From: Marthasterias glacialis
Lineage: Eukaryota; Echinodermata; Asteroidea; Forcipulatida; Asteriidae
DNA: 64,000 bases
Assembly (NCBI GenBank): GCA_911728455.2
Contig: OU452231.1
Location: 8,214,963-8,278,962, forward strand
Direction: 5' to 3'
Below the pieces are notes generated by a model, which had not been told where the DNA came from, ran no database searches, and worked only from the letters and a program-made list of their open reading frames with translations. The stretch's first letter is position 1. Each line of letters begins with the position of its first letter. This document shows positions 44,729 to 57,876 of the stretch, in pieces. The position numbers and the translations under genes are program-made.

Positions 44729-47700
44729 ATGTCCATGCAAGGGTCAAGTGTGCTGCCGTCAGCGGCAGCGACCACCATGGGTACGTCAGAGCCGTCTCAG
44801 CAGTCAAAGCGAGAAGACTGGAGGAAAGCTAAAGAACTGGAAGAAGCAAGGAAAGCTGGTACAGCCCCGGCACTCACAGATGAAGAGGGAAGGTTGGTAC
44901 AAGTCGGCTCAGCTGACAACATTTCTTTGGATCATGTATATTTTTGCAATTCGACTTTTTTACAAAATGATGTAAACTTGCCAGTAAATCATTTTTTGGG
45001 AGGAGTGTTGGCTCTGAAAAGAGCTGTTGATATGGTCTTGTCATTTCAGTGCACTCTGCTTGCCAGGAATAGACCGATCCACTAAGCCCCACCCCCTAAG
45101 CATATTGACCAATCACAGCATTGGCTACATGTGGGCAGCACCATGTGCTTCTCTTCAATGTAACACTGCACGACAGGAACGCGGGCGCACTCATGTTTAC
45201 ATTTTTCAAGAGGATTTTATTGTGTCAGACTTTTGTCTGACTTTCGGTGGCATAGCCAAGGCTGTGATTGGTCAACACAGAAGGGAGCTTAATGGATCAG
45301 TCTAGGCCTACTCCTAAAGACAGAGTACACTGTTCTAAACGTCAAGACTATAACCAGCGCTTCTTTTCAGAGCCAATACCCACTCCCAAAAGAGATTTAT
45401 ATACGGATCCTGTACTCGCAAGTTAACTTCTTACTGTTTATTATCAGCACCATGCAAAGCTTCAGACATCACTTACAAAATGCTGATTGTGTTTCGTATA
45501 ATTTGTGAGTTGTACTAATCAAAATCATTGATCCACTCAACGGTTGTATTCTGAAGGGTTACAGTGAACCATGTGTAAAAACTTGGCAAAGTCTTCTGAA
45601 CTTTTTTTCAACGTATTAATTGTACCCAATTCACTTAAAATGATAAAAAAACATTGACAAAATTTGCAAAATTTTAACACTTAGTCCGTCGTTGCTCACA
45701 GGTCAAGGGGACTTGACCAAGAGCTACGATAATCACAGCTAATAATTTACCTTAACACCCTGTGGAGGTTAAATAGTCAGATATTTCATACAGTATGAGC
45801 CTAGAATGTCATCAAAGGGATAGTATACTGTTGTTTTCTGGAAGGGAAAGTTTTTATTTTTACTTTTTTAACTATTGGTAGTGTTGGGTGTTCGGGCAAT
45901 AGCCCTAAACAACTGTTGTTAATTAATGTTCGTTTTTTGTTTGTTTTTTGTTTGTTTTTTTTGTCAGGTAACAAACACATAAGCTCTATTTTTTTTTTTT
46001 AAGTTTTTGAAACTATTTACCTTCATCACTAAGCCAACAAAGGCAGTGCAAATTGGTGTCCAAATTTTCAAGAGACACATGTAATGTAATCCGCTGTCTA
46101 AAAATAAATTTGTAACAAATCTTTCACCCATGGTTTTTGTTTTCGTCCCTTGCCAACAGAGACATCAACCCTCACATTCCCCAGTACATATCAACCGTTC
46201 CATGGTACGTAGGATACGGTCAGCCAACTCTAAAGCATCAGAGACCCCAAGCAGAGAAGGAAAAGCAATTCTCCGGCATCACCTCATGGTACAAGAAGGG
46301 TGTGAAGGAGGTAGGTAGGACCCAAACCACCATCAGGTGGTGTTTTCTAGACACCTAAAAAAAGAAAGAGAAAACGAACTTTTTCGTCGGGTTTTGTTAA
46401 AGCCCCAGCTCAACATTGGTAAACTGACTGTAAATGCTTTCATTCTTTACACACATCAAGATATTTGTAATAAAATCAACCTGTGAAAATGTCAGCTCAT
46501 TTAGTTGTTTAATTTGCGAGAAAACTGTAAAAATGCATTCCTATATAGGCAGCGTTTTCGTCTTAGTAAGACGAAAACTAATTTTGGATCTTATTTTTAT
46601 ATATATTGTTTAAAAACGATAACACTTCAGGCAGAAATATTTCAAGGAAAGTTTTCTACCATCATTATCTTTATACCATGTTAAGTATATGTAAATCTGT
46701 GAACATTTATGTTTTTCTTCTTACCAATGTTGAGCTGGGCCTTTAATACAGACAAGCAACTTATCAGCTGATTTCCTCATTTTGGGTTTCTCATTTGTGC
46801 CGTTGAAAATTGAAAAAAACCACGATACAAATTCTTGAGGTGTCCGGTACTTTCCTCTGTTGCATGCCTGACTAATATTGACATGGATTGGCGGGGTGCA
46901 GTACAGTATTGGTAAAGTTGGTAAATCATTGCTTGTAAATCACATAGTTAGGGGCCCAATCATGTACAGTAATTTTTTTTTTTAGTGTCCCAGTGTTTGT
47001 GCAAATATTTGAAACCAATTTGTGTACAAACAGGTTCATTACAAACGAAGGTAGTTAACCATTTCTAGATTCAGATGAAAGTTGATAATCAGATGATTGG
47101 TAAACAGTCATTCAATCTTTCCTATTTTAGTATGATTTTTATTTGTGTTTAGCCCACAGAAAATAATGCTGTGTGCCTGGTAAAAGGGCATAAGGCCTTA
47201 AGCCCTTTTACCAGGCACATAAAGTATTTCATCCCAATATTAAAAAAATGTAAGCAATAATATTGCCCCTGACATAAAAAATATGGCATTATTGTCACAT
47301 TTTTTTGCAAGAATTAACCAAAAGACATGTTTTCCCATCCCATGCAGAATTTAACTTTCCTATAATAACTTTTGAATGGCAAAAAATTGATCAAACTTTC
47401 CCGCTCAATTTTCTTGAGGCACAAAATTTCACATCATTTGCTTACACTCTTTTACCGGGAACTTGTCGTTACGTCCTTTCACTGGGCTCACAACGATAAG
47501 ATTAGTATTTTATAATCTTGAGATGAGGGCGTCTTTTACTAAACTATTGTAATTGTTCTTCTTCTCCCACAGGGATCTCTTGCGACTAAATACAGAAAAG
47601 GTGCCTGTGAAAACTGTGGAGCCTTAACACACAAGAAGAAAGATTGCGTTGAGGTATTTACAGGTTTCTCCTTCAGATGTTTTCTCACTGCACTTGCACC

Positions 47701-50700
47701 CCAAAAAATAAACCCCTCGCAAGAAATATGTAAATTGCACATCGCGCGTGCGCACTTACACTACTGGTTGGCAAAACGAGGGAACATCGCGCCTTTTTGT
47801 ATGGGGCTGATGGTGGCGTGACGCATACGCATTTGTGCGTCTGCCTAGTGCACAACTCTATGGCGGTTGCCTACTAATACTGTCTGTACGCAATTGTGAA
47901 TGTAATTAGCATATTTCATGGGAAGGGTAACTTGCCTTTCCACAAATCCACCACTATTTTCAATGATCCGTGGGCCCAACCCAAAAGTTTTTTTTCTTTC
48001 ATGTATTAAGATTAAATCAGTAGATGATTTGGTCAGTAGTTACATGTAGGAATACAGATTAGGAAAATGTTTCACATGTGCACAGTGAGAAATAAAGTGA
48101 AAAATGAGCAGGATTGTGAATGTGCACTTTCATGTAATCAGATTTGATAAAATAGTCTAGATAAGTCTTGAATTCTGGTGGTATAGAAGTGAAACGTGGT
48201 TGGTCAGGAAACTTTTCAAATGTTTGATAACAGTCGGCACGTTTTCGAATGGATAGTCAGGTTACAGTCAACAAAAACTTCTCTTTTTTTTTAGGCCTTG
48301 TCGCTTTTGTTGTTGTTGATTATTTTCCATTTGAGTCACAGCTGCAAACTCTGGTCTTCCAGTATCTCATTTCTTCTTCATTCTGTACGTGGAGAACAAA
48401 GCAGATGATTTTGACTGATTAGAGATTGTTCTGTTATCGTCACTTTTTTGCAGAGACCCCGGAAAGTTGGGGCTAAGTTTACCGGTGACCAGATCGCTCC
48501 AGATGAGCACTCACAGCCAAACTTTGACTTTGATTACGATGGGAAACGAGACCGATGGAATGGATATAACCCAGAGGAGTATGAAGCCGTGTGGGACGAG
48601 TACGCCAAGATTGAAGAGGTAAATCCATGTTAATTTTCATCGAATTTACAGGGATGAGAAATGTCAGACTTTTGTCTGAATTCAGATCTCTTTTTTTTCT
48701 GCCTGGTGAATAAAGTAGCTGTTGTTTTCTTCAGATATAACAAAAACAAGCTCTCTGATCTTCTTCTCTAGTGCTGAGGTGAACTGTTCCTAGAAGCCCC
48801 TTGAAATGTTTTAACTCCAGGGGTTACTTAAAGGTGAAAATGCCATGATAATGACAATGATAATGATAAACATTTATAAAGTATCGGTATCTGCCACAGA
48901 TGGGCCCATATGGTAATGATATTCGCATTGTTTTTATGGCAGGTATGCGGGGTTATGAATATGAGACCTATTTTATGTAGCACCTTGTGAAGTTTTAACA
49001 ATGTTGTGGTGCAATCTGCAGCCAACCATGCCAGAAAACACAGGGGCAAACCCCTTCTCTTAACGATAAGTGCACAGCGTTCTTTTACATGCATTACACA
49101 TGACCTGCGGCTTTACATCTCATCTGTTGGACAAAGCAATAATAGTTAAGTGTCTTGCTCAAGGACACTTAAGTGTCTTGCTCAAGGACACAAGTGTCCA
49201 GACCGAGACTCGAACCCACACTCTTTCGATCAGAAACAATTAATTTTTGTTATTTCAACAAAACTCCCACATTTGTAATCCTAGTGTCAGACCTTTTTAA
49301 CGGCAATGAGTCTCGTCCCAAGATTAAGAAATAAGTGGGTGTCGACCTCGCTGTAGGAAAACATTTCCTTCATGTCCAGAGACTGTACTTTGTCTGCTTT
49401 GCCTGTCAATTTTTGCCAGAGTGAAATGTTTGACGTGTTTGTTTTCTTGTGGTCAGGCAAAGAAACAGCTGAAGGCCCAGGAACTTCAAGGAATGGCATC
49501 AGGGGAGTTGTCTACAGAAAAACTAGTAAGTAAAAACTCAATTTTCTTCTTAACCAGTTGCCGCCGTGATTCTTTTTTGGGGGGTCCCGTCCCCCTGGTG
49601 GGATTCTTTGGGAGGAATTGCCAGAATCTTTTTTCTTTGAGGTTATTGCTGGCACAAACAAACCCTGACTTGACAATGCCAAGAGAAGAGAGATTCTCTT
49701 TGTTTGATCATCAGTTTTGTTTCTCGACCGAGAAAATGTCAAATTCACTTAGCTTGAATTGCAAAACATCGGCCGTTACCTATGGGATAGGAGTGAAACT
49801 AAACACGGAACCATGGCTCGATTGCCTAATCACTCTAAATTACCTCCATTGAGTCGAAATATAATGAATGAACAATGGTGGAAGGACATTGCAAAACATC
49901 GGCCGTTACCTACGGGATAGGAGTGAAACTAAACATGGAACTATGGCTCGATTGCCGAATCACTCTAAATTACCTCCATTGAGTCAAAATATAATGAATG
50001 AACAATGGTGGAAGGACAAAGGTCTGTAATCGGACATTACACAAAAATGGCCTCTGAATAGCGACAAAATGCAAGTATTTATAAGACCTGTTTTTGTCCT
50101 TAGGTGGGTGAAACAAAGTGTTAGACGACGTGTATGTGTGGTCTGTGCACGCTCTGTATGTGAATGACCAGGAGACCTTTGCTCCTGTAGTCCGAAATTA
50201 CATAATGGCGTCTTAAGACGGCTACTGTTTCCAGGCATTCATTTCAACTGGTTAAGTTGGCAAACATTTACTTGTGGAAAATACTTAAAATGCAATAAAG
50301 CATTGTTTTGCAAAAACGAACAGCAGTGTTGCACCCTCTGCTGTGGTGACATCACATTAGTTCTCATGAATATGCAAGCCTCCATTAGCTTAATAGTTGA
50401 GACAAATGACTAAACTACTCAAAAAGAGCTGACTTCTAAATATGAGTACAGAGTTGCGTGCCCTGTTACCAAGTTAGAGCAGCAGCCAGTTGCATTGGCC
50501 AGCCAGTTGCATTGGCCAGCCTGTTGCATTGTCCAGCCAGTTGCATTGGCCAGCCAGTTGCAGAGAGAAAACATGACCAGGGGTTTTCTACAGTGTAATG
50601 GGAGACTTTTGAGATGATAGCGGGCTTCCCACAGACCGGTCCTTTTCCATTGTTCTCAGCGATGAAAACAATGGAAAAAGACCGGTCTGTGGGACGCCTG

Positions 50701-53700
50701 CTATCGTCTCAAAAGTCTCCCATTGTTTTGAGGTTTCATGATATTTGTCTGTAATTTCAGGAGAGAGACAGTGACAGCGATGCTGATGAGGATAAATATG
50801 CTGATGACTTTGACATGCCGGGTACAAACTTCGACAGCAAGAGGTAAATACAAACTCTTCACGATATTCTTACCCATTGGCTTAGAGATACACATTCCTT
50901 CCTAATAAACTAAGACGGCACAGTTTTTTGTTATTTAGGGGATTAGAAACTTTTCCAGAATTTTGACCATCGATTTGACCAAGAAGATAAATGAATCAGA
51001 TGGAAAGTTGTTATTAAACATATTTGTTGCCAGTATCAAAAGTAGTAAATCAATACGTGTCTTAACTACTGGATTAATCAAACTCTCTTTGTTTTTTCTT
51101 GCAGACGAATTACAGTCCGCAACTTAAGAATCAGAGAAGACACAGCAAAGGTATGAAATCGGCCCTCCAGTTTGGATTATTTCTTTAAGTTTGTCTCTTG
51201 TACTCTTATGCAATCGCAAAAATAGGTCTCTGATTGCTTTCTATCTGAGGTGAATGTGAGCAAAATTGGTTTTGTGGCGTTTATTTGACAATTGCTCATT
51301 GTGTTTAAATCTCTCATGATGTTTTGCCTGAATTTTACAATCCTCCTCGTCTGCTCCGTTCATTAAATTTAAACCTCGTTGAGCCAAAATCTAATCGTTC
51401 ATGGGGGTGATCGGTCTGTGTCTCATGCTGCACCGCGTCTGTGGAATAAATTGCCATCATACGTTAATGGGTTTCTTTTCTCCAACTTAAGAAAAACCTA
51501 AAAACTCATCTTTTTGAAGAAGTATTTACATGGATTCTGCTGTATCCTTTTGTACCCCTCGGCCCCATAGGCTGAAGGGGTATTGTCATTGCCTACGGTG
51601 TCTGTCCATCCAGCCGTCCGTACGGACTTTAACTTCAGTTAGAAGCGACATTTGCTCTTGTTACTTGGGTGGGGGGGTTGCCCTTGGGAGAAGGAAAGTT
51701 TGGCTTGTTTACGGGTGAAAAGGTCAAAGGTTAACTTCATGGTCACCCTGGTGTGTGATGGTTAAATGGTTTCCGGACTGTAACTCCAGTTAGAAGTGAC
51801 ATTTGGACTTGTCACGCGGTTGGGTGGTTGCCTTTGGGGAAAGAAAAGTTGAGACTGTTTTGGGGTGATAAATTTCAAATGTCCAGGTCACAGTGCTCAG
51901 GTATAGGAACATGTGGTTTCTGTATATCTTTGGTTACCTACAATGTATAAGGGCTGAGGATTTTCAACAGCATCACTGTTGTTTAATTTTTTATTTTTTG
52001 TATTTTACTTATCATGTTTTTCTTATGTATCAGCACCACAAGCACTTTTTGTAAATTTGTGCACTTTATAAATATTCATTTTTATCACTATTATTATTAT
52101 AATATTGGATAATTAAGTAAATCATCTTTTAGTAATTGTTGTACCTGCTGTAAGATTGGATATATTTATTCCCCTTTACAGTACTTGTACAACCTTGATC
52201 CAAACTCGGCCTACTACGACCCAAAGACTCGCTCTATGAGAGAAAATCCATTCTTGAACAAGACTGCAGAAGAGTAAGTATTTGTGTGTAGAGTACGGGC
52301 ATGGATATAAAAGTATTGGACACTGGGGTATGAAACTAGCGGAGCCTTCCCATTCTTCAAGTGAACTGCAAGAGTATCCAGTGTTCTCCCTTAACCAGTT
52401 GGCGCCGGCTGACGTGTATCCCTGAAAATATTGTCCGAGATAGCAAACGGGCAGCGTTTAAACACGCCATTGTGTAAAACCGGAACAAAGGTCACCCGGA
52501 CATTCCACTACTGAGTGTGCACAGAGCACGCACACGCCGTGTAATGCTTCGTTCCACCCACACAAAGACGACAGATGGAGTCAAACATTGTGCGGGTGGT
52601 GTTGTGTAATCCCCTATTTCAGAACATTGTCCTTTTGTTCCAAGAAAAGGATTACGAGACATCAAGAGGCTTCCACCATTGTTTTTTTTTTCATTGTATT
52701 TCGGCTCAATGGAGGTAAGCCAGAGTGAGCCATGGATTCAGCCTTGGCTGCGGGCTTAGTACCACTCCTATGCCATAGCTAACGGCCAATGTTTTGCAAT
52801 TCACGGTGCACATATTTGACATTTTTTCGAGCTAGAGAAAACAAAAATCCCGATGCTTTAAAGAGAATCTTTGTTCTCTTGGGTTTGTTAGGTCAAGGTT
52901 TCTTCGTGCCAGCTCTACTCTCAAAGAAAAAAATTGTTTCCGTCAATTCCGAGAAAATAATCCCATCAGGCTGGACGGGGAGAAAATGGAAGATTCCCGG
53001 CGGCAACTGGTTAACAGTGGTCCCCTGACCAAATGCCAGTTAAAGCACCTGAGGACCAGCCAAAAATCTCTCCAAGCAATCCAGCTGGCTAGTTCAGTGT
53101 TGAAAAGCATTGCTGTTTAGTATGAAATATGGGCTAGTGAAAAAGGCTGGCGGACTTGTGAAACGACGAGCTGACTGGTACTGCTGGCGTAGTCACTGAA
53201 AAAATTAAGGGCTAACCATGGTATCAGGTGTTTTTGTCGCCCTTTTTGTTTGCAATGGGAGACTTTTGAGGATGCTAGATGGCAGCAGACTTACCAGGTA
53301 TATCCATTGTTCTCGGAATGTGCGCATGCACATAACTATGTTAGCAATGACAATTTACCTGGTAAGTCTGCTGCCACCTATCGTTCGGAATTCTCCCATT
53401 ACCTCTAGACTACCTCCGTGTACTGCAGGGTGCTATTTTCAAATTGCTTATCCGTAATCCCAGTAAAGATTGCTTTTGAAAATAATATCTGAATTAAGTA
53501 TGTAGAAGGTCTTCCATACTGTTTAAGACCACTCTGTTGCAACTGGTCTCTAATAATAAAACATACATTTGGTTTTTTTTTCTTCTCAGGTCAAAGTTCG
53601 CTGGTGATAATTTTGTCAGAGCCGTGGGTGATACAAAGAAAATGGCCTCAGCACAGTGTGAGTACAATTAATCAAAGTTTACTGACTTGAATGAAATACT

Positions 53701-56700
53701 GGGTCAGATTTCATCTTGGAAATTCATGTAACATTGTGACCACTCAACCATATCCATGTGACCACTCAACCATAAACAGCCCAATGCCTTCAATAAACTT
53801 AAAGGTCGTGCTGAAATTTTGCTCAATACTTCATTGCCAAACCACTCGTGCTGTGCAGAAAGCAGACTTAACAGTGCAGTTGGTGTCTTGCTGGTTTGGA
53901 GATTTTTAGTTATCGAGATTTGTAGATTCTGCACCAGGCAAATCCAACAGAGTTCCGCTTTAGGCAAGGCGTAGGGCTTTGTCACACAGGGCAATTTTTA
54001 CTGGCAACTAAAGCGGCAACCAACTGCACTGCATGCAGAAGGAACACTTTGGTAGCATAGGAGTTATTTTACTAGTGATGTCTTACAATCCTCAAGAAAT
54101 TTATGTGAAAATTGAAATGTGAATGTCCGTTCTTCTGGAGATTGCCTGGAACTGGTTGCCTGTAAATTGCCTGGTGTGGCATGGCCTTTGCAATATCATT
54201 ACAATTATTGCGCAAAACCAAGTAGGCCTAACCCTCAAAAGTGCCATGCACTGTAACCTGTGAGCCATACCTGTGCAGAAGAAATGCTGACAAAATCTCA
54301 GGTAGGGACTGAAAACCCAATCCACATGCAAGGCTCCAGTGTGGGTGGGATTCGAACCGGGGTCCACAGAGGTGACAGGCAGGGAAGAAAACCTTAAGCC
54401 AACCTGGTTGCCCAAATGCCCAATGTTTGAGGCACTTGGTTTCGTTTGCTGACAATTTGCTGTAGAACTCTTTTAAAACATGAATGAAGCTGCTAACAAG
54501 AATGAACCTGTTTAATAGTGTCCTAACCATGTATTATTCTCCTGACGATGACTAGAGCACTGAGTATACAGTGCACTGCTTATTACATATTGGTATACGG
54601 TAAAACCAAAAATCATGAAGAGCTAAAGCCCTTTGTGTCCGCTCTCCCTGTAGTGTTTGCATGGGATGCATCTGAGAGGGGTACAGATGTTCACCTACAG
54701 GCAGAACCTACCAAGCTAGAGTTACTACACCAGGAGTTTGCCGTCAAGAAAGACGATTTCAAAGCCAACCAGAAAGGGAGCATCTTGGAACGGGTAAGAC
54801 CATAACAACATAATGCCGTTTCCTGTCTTTGTTGTTAAATATCTGGTCCAAGGCAGGACTTGAACCCTGGTTCATAGAGGTAAAAATGTTGGAAAGAAAC
54901 AAGGATGAGGTTCTTCCAACTTTTTGGCGGAATTATGAAAATAAGAAATAAGACTAGTGCTATTGTTGAGTTTGTGCTTGATAAAGATCTGGATATCCTT
55001 GGGATCTGTGAAACGTGGCTTACTGAAGATGATAACGCAGCCATTGGTGAACTTGCATCCAATGGATATACCTTCAAGCATATACCTAGACTTACCAGAC
55101 GAGGTGGAGGAGTTGGCATTTTATTCAAGACTAAGCTTCAAGTTCTAGCTGACTGCTCGAGTCAACCTTTTAAGACATTTGAACTTCTTCAGTGTAAAGT
55201 CTGGACAGACTTGACAATCATCCGTCTTGCCGTTATTTACCGCCCACCAGGCTCTGGTCATTTCAGTGAATTCTTGGAAGAATTCTCAAACCTTCTTGAA
55301 AACAACCTCTTCACAACGGGTTCCTTTGTTATTACTGGCGATTTTAATATCCACATGGATGTAGCCTCAACAAACACTGCATCATTTAATGACCTCCTCA
55401 AAGCATATGGATTTCAACAACATGTCTATCAACCCACGCATGATCGTGGACATATCTTGGATTTGTTTATTACAAGAAAATCAGATGATCACTGTTTTTC
55501 GGATCTTTCGATAGTTGGTGGCATTTCTGATCATTCAGCAATTATATGCAACCTTAATATGTCAAAGCCTACACCGACAAAGAAGATCATATCAGCTCGG
55601 AACATACAAGCTATTGACACCTCGTCTTTTATCTCAGATCTCTCAGAGAAGGGCATCGTTGATCAATGCTCCAATCCAAATCCTGAAGAGGGAGTCTGTG
55701 CATTCAATTCCATCATAAAGGATGTATTGAACAACCATGCTCCTGCAAAAATCTGTGTAGTCAAGATAAGGCCCAACACCAAATGGTATACCGATGGCAT
55801 AGTTCAGGAGAAGGGTAGAAGGAAACAGCTTGAAAGGCAGTGGCGATCAACACGACTAGAAATCCATCGTCAAATGTATGTCGAACAACGCCAACTAGTC
55901 CAATCTATGATCCGGTCTGCCAAGTCGGCATACTACACAAATCGAGTTAATGAGTGCTCAGGTGACTCAGGAAGACTTTTTCGCCTCACTGATGAGTTAT
56001 TGAATAGAAAAAAGGTTTCTATTCTACCTGATCATGACAACCTTGACACACTTACGAACCAATTCAGTTGTTTCTTCAATGACAAAGTAGCCTTAATTTG
56101 TTCTAGCCTGGCTACAGTCTGTAGACCCACAAACACGAGTCACTCCTCCGAGTGTCACAGGACCACACTTACATCCACTCTTGACACACTTGGACAAGTC
56201 TCAACTGATCAGGTTAAATCAATAATCATGAAGACTCCAAACAAGACCTGTGATTTGGATCCCATGCCAACACATCTTCTCAAAAAATGCTTGCCAGTCA
56301 TTGTTCCTGTCGTAACCAAGATAATCAATGGCAGTTTTGCAACAGGAATTGTACCAAGTGCTTTGAAAAGTGCCAACATAAGACCTGTGCTAAAGAAGCC
56401 TGGATTAGATCACAACTTGTTGAAGAATTATCGACCGTTGTCAAATCTTCCATATCTCTCCAAGATTATGGAACGTGTTGCATTCTGTAGACTTTCTGAA
56501 CACTTGGTTGATAATCATTTGCTTGATACTCACCAATCAGCCTACCGTAAGAATCATGGCGTTGAAACTGTACTTGTCAATCTGACTGATCACATCCTGC
56601 AGGAGATGGACAAAGGCAACATCACCGCTCTAATTCTTCTGGATGTATCATCAGCTTTTGATACAGTCAAACACTCTATCTTGATTGATCGCCTTCAGTC

Positions 56701-57845
56701 ATTTGGTGTGACAACTCTTGCACTTAAATGGTTTAAATCATATCTTAGTAACCGCTCGCAATGCATATCTATTGATGGCACAAAGTCGCAGGCCACACCT
56801 CTTTCAACTGGTGTACCACAGGGATCTGTTGGTGGCCCACTTCTTTTTTCAATATATGTTCAGCCACTTGGTCAACTCATCAGGAATCATAACGTGCACT
56901 ATCACTCATATGCTGATGACATTCAACTATATCTCTCCTTCCGCCCAACAGATGACAACCTAGTTAACACCATCGCACGCTTACAGGACTGTATCAAGGA
57001 CATTCAACTATGGATGTCCCAGAACAATCTCAAATTCAATGAACTGAAATCTGAATTTTTGCTCATTGGATCGAAAGGAATGCTAAATAAGATATCCACT
57101 CATCCAATCTCAATTGGAACATCACGAATTGAACCATCCCAGAAATGCCGTGACCTTGGCGTCATCATAGACTCAAACCTCAACCTCAACCAACACATAT
57201 CTGCAATATCGAAATGTATCAGATATCAGCTCCGTAACCTGGCTCACATTCGCAAATCTCTGACCCTAAAAGCTACTGAAATATTGGTTCATTCACTCAT
57301 CTCTTCACGTTTGGATTTCTGTAATGCTCTCCTCATCAACCTCCCTGAGTCTCAAATCAATCGCCTACAACGTCTGCAAAACTCAGCTGCCAGACTGGTT
57401 ACACTCACTAAACGCACTTCACACATCTCTCCAATCTTACAAGCACTTCATTGGCTCCCAGTTCATCAGCGCATCATCTTCAAGGTTCTTCTCCTCATCT
57501 ACCACTCCATCCATGGCACATCCCCCAAATACCTACAGGATTCATTACAGCTAAGTGTTTCTACAAGACAGCTTCGCTCCACAAACACCATGCTCCTTAA
57601 CATCCCGCGTTCCAAACACAGTTGGGGAGACCGTTCTTTCTCACATTCCGGACCATCTCTATGGAATCGTCTTCCACTGGATCTAAGACAAGCAGACACT
57701 CTATCCAGCTTCAAAACCAACTTGAAAACTCACCTGTATTCATCTAGGCTTTAAGTACTGTCATGTCTGTAGTGTTGTTTTTATTGCAGAGTATCTTCAT
57801 GCGCCAGGAGTGTCATTTTTGACAGACATGGCGCACTACAAATGT

Positions 57846-57876
<31 letters not shown>

